From positions 1 through 58,298 of the forward strand of contig PHDT01000012.1 in NCBI GenBank assembly GCA_002842695.1: a stretch of DNA of 58,298 nt, given 5' to 3'. The stretch's first letter is position 1, and every line of letters begins with the position of its first letter. Position numbers and translations under genes: made by a program. Shown here in pieces: positions 25,769-36,200 of the stretch. This stretch comes from Bacteroidetes bacterium HGW-Bacteroidetes-10 (lineage in GTDB: Bacteria > Bacteroidota > Bacteroidia > Bacteroidales > UBA932). Below the pieces are notes generated by a model that ran no database searches, had not been told where the DNA came from, and saw only the letters and a program-made list of their open reading frames with translations.

Positions 25769-27751
25769 TCATCTCTCTTTTTTAAAGACCATTGCGCACC
25801 TGCTTGGCAGGTAAATAGACAATGCATCTCCATCCTCCGTTTCAAGTGTGAAATGACGCAAATCCTTTTTATTCCTTTCAAATCCTCCAAACTTTTTCCA
25901 GTCGCTGTCAAGAGCCGTTATATAGGTTCCAGAAGGAGCAGGTATCCGAAGGTCTGTATATGAATTCAAAGGACTGAAATTGAACGCAAAGATATATCCG
26001 TTCCTGATTACGGCAAGAATCTGCCTCTCATTATGCTGATATATAACATGAGGGCTATCCTTATAGATTCCGGCTGATTTAATGAGTCTTATCATTGCCC
26101 TGTCAAATTCTGACAGGTGTCTGTAGCGAAGGTTTTTGTCTGCTGCAAGCGACCACTGCCTGCGTGCGTAGTGAAACGACCAGTTGTTCCCCTCTCTGGG
26201 AAAATCTATCCACTCAGGATGGCCGAATTCGTTTCCCATAAATGTGAGATATCCGTCTCCGGCAGTTGCTGCTGTCACAAGTCTGATCATCTTGTGGAGA
26301 GCAATTCCTCTCTCAATTACAAGGCTTTTTGACCCCGTATTCATGGATGTGTACATCTCGGCATCAAGCAGCCTGAAAATTATCGTCTTGTCCCCTACCA
26401 TAGCCTGGTCATGGCATTCGGCATAGCTTATGGTTTTTTCATCTGCCCTCTTTCCTGAGAGTTCGTGAAAAATCTCGCCCATATTCCACTGTTCGTCCCT
26501 AAGCTCCTTTATCCACTTAATCCAGTGGTCGGCCACCCCCATGCTCATTCTGAAATCAAAGCCAACCCCTCCGTTTTCGAATGGTGAGGCCAGACCCGGA
26601 AGACCGCTTACATCCTCAGCGATTGTAATTGCTTTTGGATTCAGCTCCTTAATCACCCTGTTTGCCATTGCCAGGTATATAAAGGCATCTGAATCCAGAT
26701 TTCCTCCAAAATATGATGAGTAGTCCGTAAAACTTTTGCCAAGACCATGATCGAAATAGAGCATGCTTGTTATTCCGTCAAACCGGAAGCCGTCAAAGCG
26801 GAACTCTTCTGTCCAGTATTTGCAGTTTGACAGAAGAAAGAATAGAACCTCCTCTTTTCCGTAGTTGAAGCAGCGTGAGCCCCATGCGGGATGTTCACCC
26901 CTTGCACCTTCGTGAAAATAGAGGTGCCTAGTGCCGTCCATTTCGGAAATTCCTTCAACAGAGTTGTTCACGGCATGTGAGTGGATAATATCAAGAACTA
27001 CTGAAATTTTATATGAGTGAGCCTCATCTATTAGCTCTTTAAGCTCTTCCGGCGTACCGAATCTTGAACTTGGGGCAAAATAACTCGAAACCTGGTAGCC
27101 GAACGAACCATAGTAGGGGTGCTCCTGTACTGCCATAAGCTGAATTACATTATACCCCAGTGAAGCAATATGAGGAAGAATATCTCTTTTGAATGATGTG
27201 TATGTGCCCATTCCGTACTCCTCTGTGCTCATTCCTATATGGGCCTCGTAGATGAGAGGATTTGCAACCTTTGGAGGAGCAGGGTGCTTCCATTTAAAAT
27301 CCGGAGTTTCCCATATCTGGGCAGAAAAAATCTTGGTAGTCTGATCCTGTACAACCCTTCTTGCATATGCAGGGATTCTCTCTCCCTCGCCGCCGTTCCA
27401 AGAGACAAGCCATTTGTAGAGCTCTCCGTGTTTCATTAATGAAGATGGGAGTTTAAGCTCCCAGTTCCCCTGACCAATCGATGAGAAGGCAAATGACTGA
27501 TCTTTTTTCCAGTTATTTGCCTCACATAAAAGGTGAATTGCAGTTGCATTGGGAGCCCACTCTCTGAATACCCTTGTCTCTCCCTCAAGATGAGTACCAT
27601 ACCAGAGATGTCCGTTGGATGCATCTGCCAGTCTTTTGTGCTCTCCTGCAAGCTCTGCCATTCTTATTGCTGCAGCTTCATGCCTGACCCATATCTCCCT
27701 TTTCCAGGGCTCAAGCCAGGGGTCGTCCTGCCAAAGCTTTAATTCGGTCAT
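25769..27751 (-). CDS. glgB: 1,4-alpha-glucan branching enzyme (GH13)
   Basis: Introduces alpha-1,6 branches into glycogen. ATG 27751 gives 660 residues; a start 37 codons upstream would run into xseB. It has an N-terminal CBM48 domain ('HLEGETRVFREWAPNATAIH') and a GH13 barrel with region I 'DIIHSHAVNN', region II 'GFRFDGITSM' (nucleophile Asp), region III 'AEDVSG' (acid/base Glu) and region IV 'YAECHDQ'. The motifs resemble the eukaryotic-type branching enzyme more than E. coli GlgB. It starts 1 base after the xseB stop. Confidence 0.95.
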   Translation of the reverse strand: MTELKLWQDDPWLEPWKREIWVRHEAAAIRMAELAGEHKRLADASNGHLWYGTHLEGETRVFREWAPNATAIHLLCEANNWKKDQSFAFSSIGQGNWELKLPSSLMKHGELYKWLVSWNGGEGERIPAYARRVVQDQTTKIFSAQIWETPDFKWKHPAPPKVANPLIYEAHIGMSTEEYGMGTYTSFKRDILPHIASLGYNVIQLMAVQEHPYYGSFGYQVSSYFAPSSRFGTPEELKELIDEAHSYKISVVLDIIHSHAVNNSVEGISEMDGTRHLYFHEGARGEHPAWGSRCFNYGKEEVLFFLLSNCKYWTEEFRFDGFRFDGITSMLYFDHGLGKSFTDYSSYFGGNLDSDAFIYLAMANRVIKELNPKAITIAEDVSGLPGLASPFENGGVGFDFRMSMGVADHWIKWIKELRDEQWNMGEIFHELSGKRADEKTISYAECHDQAMVGDKTIIFRLLDAEMYTSMNTGSKSLVIERGIALHKMIRLVTAATAGDGYLTFMGNEFGHPEWIDFPREGNNWSFHYARRQWSLAADKNLRYRHLSEFDRAMIRLIKSAGIYKDSPHVIYQHNERQILAVIRNGYIFAFNFSPLNSYTDLRIPAPSGTYITALDSDWKKFGGFERNKKDLRHFTLETEDGDALSIYLPSRCAMVFKKER

Positions 27752-27752
27752 A

Positions 27753-27965
27753 TCATTTATTTTGAGAAATATTATCAATCTCCTCTTTGTAACTTCTGAG
27801 CTGTTTTCTGCAATATTCAACCAGCTCAGTGGCTCTCTTAACATCCAGTGAGAGCTGGTCAAAGCTGGTTTCAGGGTCTTCTATCTTTGCCAGCAATTTT
27901 TCAATCTCCTGCAGCGCCTCCCTGTACCCGGGGTCATTGCTGCCTTCCTCTTTTATCTTTTTCAT
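27753..27965 (-). CDS. xseB: Exodeoxyribonuclease VII small subunit
   Basis: A 70-residue helical protein with the family pattern 'YREALQEIEKLLAKIEDPE' and 'LSLDVKRATELVEYCRKQL'. XseB binds XseA to form exonuclease VII, which degrades single-stranded DNA. Its start overlaps the end of xseA by 4 bases, so the two subunits are translationally coupled. Confidence 0.95.
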   Translation of the reverse strand: MKKIKEEGSNDPGYREALQEIEKLLAKIEDPETSFDQLSLDVKRATELVEYCRKQLRSYKEEIDNISQNK

Positions 27966-29149
27966 AGCTTTGTTCTTGTTTCAACTTTACAATCAAGTGT
28001 TCCGTCTGAAAGTACAATTCTTACACTCATCCCCTCTTCAATTTCCATTATACTGCTTACACGTTTGCCGTGAGAGAGAGTAACCGAATAACCCTTCTCA
28101 AGAAGTGAAAGGGGATTCCCCGACCGAAGCCTGTGCTGCATAATGTCAAGTCTGTGCTCTTCTGTACGAAATCTTTCAGAAGCCTTAGTGAAGATCTCTC
28201 TGCGAAGGAGCTCAATCCGTGAATTTTCTGCCGCAATTCTTGCCTGCACAGACAACTGGAGTCTCTGAAGCAGGTAGAGCAACTGCTGCTCTTCACCGGC
28301 AAAAAGATCTATGATAAAATCTGCTGCGGCTGTAGGTGTCTTGACCATCGTGTGAGATACCATATCTGCCACATGAATATCGTGATCATGACCTATCCCG
28401 GTAATTACAGGAAGCGGAAACTGTGCAATATTGGCTGCAAGCTCATAATCATCAAAACATATAAGATCCTGAACGGAGCCTCCACCCCTTACAATCACAA
28501 GCATATCAAACTCCTCTGCTCTGGAAGCAACTCTATCCATTGCCATGATTATTTCAGAAGGGGCTGAACTCCCCTGCATGGATGCCTGAAAAAGTTCTGT
28601 TTTAAATGAAAATCCGTATTCATTCTCCTCCAGATGTTTCATAAAATCTCTGTAACCGGCTGCCTGGAGAGAGGAGATAACCGCAATCCTTCTGGGTAGG
28701 AAAGTAAGTTCCAGAGTTGAATTCATGTCAAACATTCCCTCTTCACGAAGCCTTTTAATCGTCTCCTGCCTCCGAAGCTCCTGCTCTCCCACTGTAAAAG
28801 CCGGGTCAATATCACTCACAACCAGAGAGAGGCCGTAAAGCGGCGAATACTGAACCTGAACCTGAATAAGTATCTGCATTCCCCTTGCCAGCTCCTGTCC
28901 TGTGGTTGTCTCGAAGTAGGGTCTGAGCATTCTGAAGACAGATGACCACACAATAGCCTGTGCTCGAGCAGATACGCCGCTCTCACCCTCTCTTCTGTCG
29001 ACGAGGTCTATATAGCAGTGTCCGGTTGACTGAAATTTGATTTCGCTGATTTCTCCCCTTATCCAGTAACTTCTTTCGAGGCGTGCCTCCAACGAAGATT
29101 TAATCTCCTCCTGCAATTCAAGCAAGGTAATGCTTCTCTCTGCTCTCAT
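27962..29149 (-). CDS. xseA: Exodeoxyribonuclease VII large subunit
   Basis: Catalytic subunit of exonuclease VII, 395 residues. It has an N-terminal OB fold ('YWIRGEISEIKFQSTGHCYI'), the catalytic domain with 'IVRGGGSVQDLICFDD' and 'ITGIGHDHDIHVADMVSH', and a helical C-terminal region. First gene of the long minus-strand run that continues through the glycogen genes to 15584. Confidence 0.96.
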   Translation of the reverse strand: MRAERSITLLELQEEIKSSLEARLERSYWIRGEISEIKFQSTGHCYIDLVDRREGESGVSARAQAIVWSSVFRMLRPYFETTTGQELARGMQILIQVQVQYSPLYGLSLVVSDIDPAFTVGEQELRRQETIKRLREEGMFDMNSTLELTFLPRRIAVISSLQAAGYRDFMKHLEENEYGFSFKTELFQASMQGSSAPSEIIMAMDRVASRAEEFDMLVIVRGGGSVQDLICFDDYELAANIAQFPLPVITGIGHDHDIHVADMVSHTMVKTPTAAADFIIDLFAGEEQQLLYLLQRLQLSVQARIAAENSRIELLRREIFTKASERFRTEEHRLDIMQHRLRSGNPLSLLEKGYSVTLSHGKRVSSIMEIEEGMSVRIVLSDGTLDCKVETRTKL

Positions 29150-29178
29150 TCTCTCTTTCTTTTTTTAGGGACTTCATA

Positions 29179-29186
29179 CAAATATA
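29179..29186 (-). promoter_or_regulatory. -7 box of the xseA/glycogen operon promoter (TATATTTG)
   Basis: TATATTTG on the minus strand (29186-29179), exact TAnnTTTG match 29 bases before the xseA start; it lies back to back with the engB promoter. No clear -33 element. Confidence 0.45.
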
Positions 29187-29198
29187 AGCATAATATTG

Positions 29199-29206
29199 TA
29201 CCTTTG
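29199..29206 (+). promoter_or_regulatory. -7 box of the engB promoter (TACCTTTG)
   Basis: TACCTTTG (29199-29206) is an exact TAnnTTTG match 18 bases before ATG 29225. It would place the transcript start after the TTG at 29204, which argues for the ATG start. Confidence 0.5.
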
Positions 29207-29224
29207 CGGCAGAAAATCCTCTGT

Positions 29225-29818
29225 ATGAAGATAACCAAAGCGATATTTTCTGGTAGTTCAAGCAATGTAAAGGACAAACCTTCACTTAAACTGCCCGAAT
29301 TTGCATTTATTGGCCGGTCCAACGTCGGAAAATCATCCCTCATCAATTCACTTTGCATGCAGGGTAAACTGGCACACACCTCATCAACGCCGGGAAAAAC
29401 TCAGCTTGTGAACCATTTCATGATAAATGAAAAATGGTATCTTGTTGACCTTCCTGGCTACGGCTATGCAAAGACATCAAAAACCGAGAGAGAGAGGCTG
29501 GGCGGGGTTATCAGAAATTACATCAACGAATCAGATGAGCTTTTGCTTCTTTTCGTACTGATTGACTGCCGGCACGATATCCAGAAAATTGATCTTCAGT
29601 TTATGATCGAACTTGGAAAGGCAGATGTACCTTTTGCAATAATTCTTACCAAGGCCGACAAAATAGGTGTTGTAGCTCTCAAAAACCGAATTGAGGACAA
29701 TGCAAGAGCATTGCTGGAATACTGGGAGGAGCTCCCTCCTGTATTTGCCTCTTCATCAAGCAACGGAACAGGCAGAGAGGAAATTCTTGACTATATTGAA
29801 TCAATAATCGAAAAATAA
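29225..29818 (+). CDS. engB: Ribosome biogenesis GTPase YsxC/EngB
   Basis: An essential GTPase for large-subunit assembly, 197 residues from ATG 29225. The motifs are G1 'GRSNVGKSS', G3 'DLPGYG', G4 'TKAD', and the family signature 'STPGKTQLVNHF'. A TTG at 29204 would extend it by 7 residues, but the likely promoter overlaps that codon. First gene of a plus-strand run with prs, nadE, a small membrane protein and der. Confidence 0.95.
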   Translation: MKITKAIFSGSSSNVKDKPSLKLPEFAFIGRSNVGKSSLINSLCMQGKLAHTSSTPGKTQLVNHFMINEKWYLVDLPGYGYAKTSKTERERLGGVIRNYINESDELLLLFVLIDCRHDIQKIDLQFMIELGKADVPFAIILTKADKIGVVALKNRIEDNARALLEYWEELPPVFASSSSNGTGREEILDYIESIIEK

Positions 29819-29822
29819 ATAA

Positions 29823-30782
29823 ATGTACAATATGGATCATCAACATCAGATAAAAATTTTCTCCTGCAGAAGCTCCCGTTATCTTGCAGAGAAGATTGCC
29901 AGCTCACTAAACCTGGACCTCGGAAAGTCTTCCGTAACAGTGTTCAGTGACGGAGAATTTCAACCGGCTCTTGAGGAGAGCGTCAGGGGTGCAACAGTTT
30001 TCATTGTTCAATCCACCATGCCTCCCGTTGAAAATATCTTTGAGCTGCTTCTGATGGTGGACGCAGCAAGAAGAGCGTCTGCATACAAGGTTATAGCTGT
30101 AATACCGTATTTCGGATGGGCCCGTCAGGATCGCAAAGACCGCCCAAGGGTTCCAATAGGAGCCAAAATGGTTGCAAACCTTCTTGTAGCTGCTGGCTGC
30201 GACAGAGTTATGTCTGCAGACCTTCATGCAGATCAGATTCAGGGATTCTTTGACATTCCTGTGGACCACATCTACGCAAGCTCAATTTTCCTCCCTTACC
30301 TGAGAGATCTCAAACTTGACAACATGTCAATTGCTGCTCCTGATATGGGTGGTGCAAAGAGAGCAAACGCATATTCGAGAATACTGGGATGCCCGCTTAT
30401 CATCTGCCATAAATCGAGAGAGAAGGCAAATGTTGTTGGATCAATGACTGCAATAGGAGATGTTGAGGGAAAGAACATTGTCATCATTGACGATATGATT
30501 GACACTGCAGGTACAATTACTAAAGCAGCAGATATGCTCATGGAGAAAGGCGCAATAAGTGTGAGGGCTCTTGCCACCCACGCTGTGCTTTCAGGTCCTG
30601 CATATGAAAGGATAGCTCAGTCGGCACTTAAAGAGGTAATTATATCGGATACAATTCCGCTTATGGTTAATCCGAATGTTGACAGAACAAAGATTAAGGT
30701 TCTCTCTGTTGCTGAAATCTTTGCCGATGTAATCGACAAAGTTTATAATTATAAATCTATAAGCACCAGCTTTATTTTCTAG
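29823..30782 (+). CDS. prs: Ribose-phosphate pyrophosphokinase (PRPP synthetase)
   Basis: Makes PRPP from ribose-5-phosphate and ATP for nucleotide, His, Trp and NAD synthesis. The 319-residue protein has 'FSDGEFQPALEESVRG', the ATP-binding 'GWARQDRKDRPRVPIGAKMV', 'SADLHADQIQGFFDIPVDH', and the PRPP loop 'VIIDDMIDTAGTI'. Length and motifs are those of class I enzymes. A second ATG at 29832 is equally possible. Supplying PRPP, it sits directly before nadE. Confidence 0.96.
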   Translation: MYNMDHQHQIKIFSCRSSRYLAEKIASSLNLDLGKSSVTVFSDGEFQPALEESVRGATVFIVQSTMPPVENIFELLLMVDAARRASAYKVIAVIPYFGWARQDRKDRPRVPIGAKMVANLLVAAGCDRVMSADLHADQIQGFFDIPVDHIYASSIFLPYLRDLKLDNMSIAAPDMGGAKRANAYSRILGCPLIICHKSREKANVVGSMTAIGDVEGKNIVIIDDMIDTAGTITKAADMLMEKGAISVRALATHAVLSGPAYERIAQSALKEVIISDTIPLMVNPNVDRTKIKVLSVAEIFADVIDKVYNYKSISTSFIF

Positions 30783-30785
30783 GTG

Positions 30786-31634
30786 ATGCTCAATACAGAC
30801 CCAAAACAGGTTTATGACCGTCTTGTAATCTCGGTCCGTAAATTCTTCCGCGAAGCAGGAAGGGAACGTGCCGTTGTTGGTCTGTCCGGAGGAATAGATT
30901 CGGCAGTTGTACTGGCAATAGCTGTGGAAGCGCTGGGCAAAGAGAATGTTCATGCAATCCTTATGCCCTCTCCCTACTCAACTTTGCACTCAGTAACAGA
31001 TGCTGTTGAACTGGCAGATAACCTTGAAGTAAAATACAGCGTTGTTCCTATTGAGGGTGTTTTTAACAAGTTCTCCAAAGAGTTTGAATCTCTGTTCGGG
31101 GAGGAGGTTAATCGTCTTACACGGGAGAATCTTCAGGCAAGAATAAGGGGTGTTGTGCTTATGGCATGGTCGAACCAAAATGGTTCTCTTTTGTTAAATA
31201 CTTCAAACAAGAGTGAGATCGCAATGGGTTACGGAACCTTGTACGGAGACCTCACCGGTGCACTGATGGTTCTTGCAGATATTTACAAACTGCAGGTATA
31301 TTCGGTGGCAAGATATATAAATCGCAATGGTATCGTTATACCGGACTCGATTATCACAAAGGCACCTTCTGCCGAACTGAGCCACGATCAAAAGGATAGT
31401 GACTCTCTTCCAGAGTACTCTGTACTGGACCCTGTACTTCACTCTCTCATAGAGGAGAAGAGAAGTCCTGCAGAGCTTATCTCATCCGGAACAGACATAA
31501 GTTTAGTGAACAGAATAGTTCACCTTATGAATGTTTCAAAATTCAAGGGGCATCAGCTGCCTCAGATGATTCAGGTTGGAGACAGCCCTCTTCTGAGCAG
31601 AGAAAAGTGTCTCTTTTATGAATTAAATAAATAA
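30786..31634 (+). CDS. nadE: NAD+ synthetase, ammonia-dependent
   Basis: Converts nicotinic acid adenine dinucleotide to NAD+. The 282-residue protein holds only the synthetase domain, with the PP-loop 'GLSGGIDSAV' and 'LLNTSNKSEIAMGYGTLYGD'; the glutaminase domain found in larger NadE proteins is absent, so ammonia is the expected nitrogen donor. ATG 30786 is preferred over the adjoining GTG 30783. It begins 3 bases after prs. Confidence 0.95.
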   Translation: MLNTDPKQVYDRLVISVRKFFREAGRERAVVGLSGGIDSAVVLAIAVEALGKENVHAILMPSPYSTLHSVTDAVELADNLEVKYSVVPIEGVFNKFSKEFESLFGEEVNRLTRENLQARIRGVVLMAWSNQNGSLLLNTSNKSEIAMGYGTLYGDLTGALMVLADIYKLQVYSVARYINRNGIVIPDSIITKAPSAELSHDQKDSDSLPEYSVLDPVLHSLIEEKRSPAELISSGTDISLVNRIVHLMNVSKFKGHQLPQMIQVGDSPLLSREKCLFYELNK

Positions 31635-31640
31635 GTAGAA

Positions 31641-31904
31641 ATGACTGTTATATTATTTTCATTGCTGCTCGTGGGACTGGCAGTTTTCCTTCTCTCCTTC
31701 AATGTGATTTTCAGGAAGAACGGAAAATTCCCCGAGACTGAAATTGGCGGGAACAAAGAGCTTCGCAAGAAGGGGCTCATGTGTGCCAAATCAGAAGAGC
31801 GGATCCTGTGGAGCAAAAAGAACAAAGGCTCCATGAAAGTTAAATATGATCCAATTTCAAGCGGCTGTTCGAGCTGCTCAACATGCGGCTCAGGCTGCGA
31901 ATAA
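31641..31904 (+). CDS. Small Cys-rich membrane protein, unknown function
   Basis: An 87-residue protein with one N-terminal transmembrane helix (about 3-22), a basic middle ('NKELRKKGLMCAKSEER') and a C-terminal cysteine cluster 'SGCSSCSTCGSGCE' of five Cys that could bind a metal or an iron-sulfur centre. It lies between nadE (6 bases) and der (9 bases) on the same strand. I recall short proteins of this plan in other Bacteroidetes, but no function is known to me. Confidence 0.8.
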   Translation: MTVILFSLLLVGLAVFLLSFNVIFRKNGKFPETEIGGNKELRKKGLMCAKSEERILWSKKNKGSMKVKYDPISSGCSSCSTCGSGCE

Positions 31905-31913
31905 AAAACAAAT

Positions 31914-33224
31914 ATGAGTATAGTAGCCATTGTAGGGCGCCCGAATGTGGGCAAATCGACACTCTTCAACCGCCTGGTGGGAATGAGAAAGGCCATAGTC
32001 GACGAAATAGCTGGGGTAACCCGTGACCGTCACTACGGAACTTGCGAGTGGAGCGGAATGGAGTTCTCCGTAATTGATACGGGTGGATATGCCATTAATT
32101 CAGATGATGTATTCGAGGCAGAGATACGTAAGCAGGTGATGCTTGCAATTGAGGAGGCAGATGTTGTCCTGTTTCTTTGTGATGTTGCCACAGGCATCAC
32201 AGATTTTGATGAAGTTATCGCAGATATCCTGCGCAGAAGCAAGAAACCAATTTTAATGGTTGCCAACAAAGTTGATACAGGCGACAAGCTTTATGATGCC
32301 TATGTTTTTAACTCACTGGGTCTTGGGGAGCCATACGCAATTGCTTCTGCAAGCGGAAGCGGCACAGGAGATCTCCTTGACAAGGTAGTCTCACTTCTTC
32401 CTGAAGAGCCTGTGGAGAAACCTGAAGAGATTCACATTCCTCACATAGCCATAGTTGGAAGGCCTAATGCAGGCAAATCTTCACTCACAAATGCTCTTCT
32501 TGGAGAAGAACGTAATATTGTTACCCCGGTTGCCGGAACAACAAGAGATTCAATTTCTACCTACTACAATAAGTTCGGACATGAGTTCATGCTTGTTGAC
32601 ACTGCCGGTCTTCGAAAGAAAACCAAGGTAAAGGAAGATCTGGAGTTCTACTCAGTGTTGAGATCGGTAAGGTCAATTGAATCTGCCGATGTATGTATTC
32701 TTATGATTGATGCTTCACTTGGAGTAGAGGGTCAGGATATGAATGTATTTCACCTGATTATCCGAAACAGAAAGGGCTGTGTTATTGTTGTAAATAAATG
32801 GGATACAATTCCGGACAAGAGCGCGAACACCATGAAGGAGTTCACGAAGATAATCCAGGAGAAGATTGCTCCTTTTAATGATGTCCCTATCATCTTTACT
32901 TCGGTAACTCAGAAACAGAGGATACTGGATGTTCTTGAAGCTGCTGCAAAGGTTTACACAAACAAATCAAAAAGAATCTCAACCTCTAAACTTAACGAGG
33001 TTATGCTTGAGGAGATTGCAAACTATCCGCCACCGGCAATCAAGGGAAAATATATCAAGATTAAATATGTTACCCAGCTCCCTACTCCATCTCCGTCATT
33101 TGCATTCTTCTGCAACCTTCCTCAGTATGTGAGGGACGATTATAAGAGATACCTGGAGAACAAACTCAGAAAACACTTCGACTTTACCGGAGTGCCTATT
33201 CAGATTTTCCTGAGACAGAAATAG
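31914..33224 (+). CDS. der: GTPase Der (EngA), tandem G domains
   Basis: An essential 50S assembly GTPase, 436 residues. It has two G domains, each complete: 'GRPNVGKST' and 'GRPNAGKSS' (G1), 'DTGGY' and 'DTAGL' (G3), 'NKVD' and 'NKWD' (G4), followed by the KH-like C-terminal domain ('[20 protein letters not shown]'). It ends the plus-strand run at a hairpin shared with the convergent sensor kinase. Confidence 0.97.
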   Translation: MSIVAIVGRPNVGKSTLFNRLVGMRKAIVDEIAGVTRDRHYGTCEWSGMEFSVIDTGGYAINSDDVFEAEIRKQVMLAIEEADVVLFLCDVATGITDFDEVIADILRRSKKPILMVANKVDTGDKLYDAYVFNSLGLGEPYAIASASGSGTGDLLDKVVSLLPEEPVEKPEEIHIPHIAIVGRPNAGKSSLTNALLGEERNIVTPVAGTTRDSISTYYNKFGHEFMLVDTAGLRKKTKVKEDLEFYSVLRSVRSIESADVCILMIDASLGVEGQDMNVFHLIIRNRKGCVIVVNKWDTIPDKSANTMKEFTKIIQEKIAPFNDVPIIFTSVTQKQRILDVLEAAAKVYTNKSKRISTSKLNEVMLEEIANYPPPAIKGKYIKIKYVTQLPTPSPSFAFFCNLPQYVRDDYKRYLENKLRKHFDFTGVPIQIFLRQK

Positions 33225-33234
33225 TCTTAAAAAT

Positions 33235-33263
33235 GAAACATCTGTCTATATGGCAGATGTTTC
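33235..33263. terminator. Bidirectional terminator between der and the sensor kinase
   Basis: 10-bp perfect inverted repeat GAAACATCTG/CAGATGTTTC (33235-33244, 33254-33263) with a 9-base loop. It is followed by GTCTTTT on the plus strand. It contains the kinase stop codon and last codons, so both convergent transcripts end within it. Confidence 0.7.
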
Positions 33264-36200
33264 GTCTTTTATAGGAATCTTAACTGTGAAGTTTGCTCCG
33301 CCAAGAGCCTCAGAACGAGCATAGAAGATCTTACCGCTGCTCTGCTCCATAATACTGCGGCAAATGGCAAGACCCAAACCAGTACCGCTGCTCTTGGTCG
33401 TAAAATTAGGCTTAAACAGCCTGTTTGTGAGATTATCCGGAACGCCCTGTCCGTCATCCTCCACAGACGCCACATAGTAATCACCCTCCTGCCTGAGTGT
33501 AACAACTACCTCACCCGAAGCCTGGGATTCAATTGCCTGCAGTGCATTTGAAAGAAGATTGACAAATACTCTTGTTATCTGCATTTTCCTCAATGAAACA
33601 AAAGCCTCTTTTATTTCACTGCGGAATCTGATATTAACATTGTCGCGGGTATTAAAGAGAATTATCTGCTCCCTTATCAGTTTATTCAGCTCTACATTGG
33701 ACAACTCCTCTGAGTAAAACCTTGAGAAGCTGGAAAACTCGCTTGCCACATCTGACAGAATATCTATCTGCTCAATAAGTGAATTTGCCAGTCTGTCAAA
33801 TTTATCCTGCCACCCCTCAACATTCTGCTGTTTAAGGCGAATGAGGTGCTGAATGCTCAGTCTCATAGGAGTAAGCGGATTCTTAATCTCGTGGGCAATC
33901 TGCCTGGCCATCTCTCTCCAGGCCTGCTCCCGCTCTCCCTGGGCGAGCCTGTTTGTACTGGATTCAAGATCGTCAACCATCTTATTATATGCCGCAACCA
34001 GAATACCCAGTTCGTCTCTGTTTGTATAATCGATATGCTCCGGATGCTGTGAAATATCCAGAAGCTGCATTTTCCGGCTGATCTCTGCCAGTGGTTTTGA
34101 GAGTGAATTAGAGAGCGCAATGCCCCCAAATACCGCCGCCAGCAGCAACAAAAGATAGATATTGATGATAGCAGCAATTATACTGGATGCATCTTTCCTT
34201 ATTTCAGACTGCCTTGAAAAATAGGGGATATTTGCTATTGCAATGAGCTCTCCATCCCCATTGAAAAGGGGAGCATAAAGTGAGTAGTAATCAAGTCTTG
34301 CAATTTTCTCTTTATTTACAAACTGCTTCTTTTTATTGTATACAATCTCCTGATAGGCTGCAGGATTCATTCTGGAACCGGCAAGGAAGTTGTCATATAT
34401 TTCAGGCTGAGTGGTCCTTAGCAACAGGCCATCCGGACGGTAGATATTGATATCTATCTGGGTGTTGTTTGCAAGCCTGTTCATTGCCTCAAAGAGCTTG
34501 ATATTGTTAAACTGAGGATCATTATACCTCTGGGCAAACTTGCTGTAATATGAGAGAGTAGACTGTACAGACTGCATCTTCTCCTCCATCTGGGCTCTGT
34601 TGCTCTCGTTAAAATAATTAAGGGAGAACCAGATACTGCCTGTTCCCATAAAGAACAAAGCAAATACAAGAGATGAGATTATCAGGAAGGTGATTTTCCA
34701 CCTGAAGGAGTTGCGCGGTACTTTAGGGAAGAAGTTTCTGTGCCTTGTCCTTATGAGGCCGAATATCATGAGTGAATAGAAGAGCATGATATATGAGAAG
34801 GTCACAATATAAGGGAAAATATTTCTGACCGGCCTGCTTATAATAATGATGTTTTCCGGAGAGACCTTATTTACAAAGTGTAGATACCCGTCACTTCTCA
34901 TGGTCGAATATCCGGTTTCGTAAACATCTTCAAGAGTTGTAGGATAGTTGAAATTCCCGCTGAATGATATCATGCGGTTATTGAGATACTTCGCATAAGA
35001 GTAGTTGGAACTGAGGTTAAGGTTATCCATCTGTTTGTGGTCAAGCAACAGCTCTGTATAACCAACAGCCTCCTTCATGAATTTTGAATCAAACTCAAGA
35101 AAAAGGTTTATGTTCCCGTTGAAGGATGTATATGTGAAAACTCCGAGATAACTTATCCTCCCGTTGTAATTGTTCATGAAGTAGAAATGGGAGTTATCGT
35201 AAAGAGGAATACCATATCTGGAAATTTCGTTTTCAAAGAACTGCCCGCATGGTACCGGCTCGGACTCACTGTCAACAAGCAGAGGATCATTCCTTCTGCA
35301 CATAGTTATTCTGAGGTCATACTTTTGCATAAGGCTCCAGAAATACTGCTCGGTAAGTATATTGTTCACCATGTCGTTGCTTTGGTCAATCTGGACCCAC
35401 AGAGCAAGCACAGGATCTGTCTCAATAAGCTTTTCTGCTCCTCTGAGCAATAATTCAATGTTCAGATCCCTCTCAACCGACATTTTGGTTGACAGAACCC
35501 TGTTCTTCTCATACTCCTTAGTATATCCAAACCAGCTTACTGTTGCCAGTGAGTACATTGATATGATTGAGATAAACACCAGTATGTTTCGCATCTTAAG
35601 GAAAGAAAAGCCGGCAGAAAATCTGAGCACAGGCCTGAGTAGCTGAAGCGAGAACAAAAGTGCGATAAACAGCATTGCATATATGACATATGCCAGCACT
35701 GTATAGAGTGTTATCTCATCTACCTTGTAAAGTTCAAGGACAATATTTGAGTTAAGGGCAAGAGAGCGAAGGCTGATATGCGCATAGGCCACCAGCAGTA
35801 AAGGAATTGCTATGAAAACAACTTTAAGAAGCTGCTTCTTGTGTCTTCCCGATTTCAGATAGGTAAGTGCAAGACTTTTTCTTACTATAAAAAGAGCAAG
35901 CATTACCATGAAAATGTAGAGGTGGGTAATTATAAGATCTGCCATAGAGCCGAAAAGACCAAAATCTGCATAGAGGTTTGGAGAGAATAGCTCGGCATCA
36001 TCGGTTGAACCTCCGGAAAAGTACAGTGCAATCATCCACATAACTGTAAGTCCGCCCCAGGCAAAAAAGAACTGCCGGATTCGCTTACGCCTCTCCAGAT
36101 CGCTAAAGAGTGCAGAAATGGCAAACAGGAGAGCAAACCATCTGAGAGAGGAGCCCGACTCTCCCCTGTGTGTGGGGAGGTTCTTAAGAACGGAAAAGAG

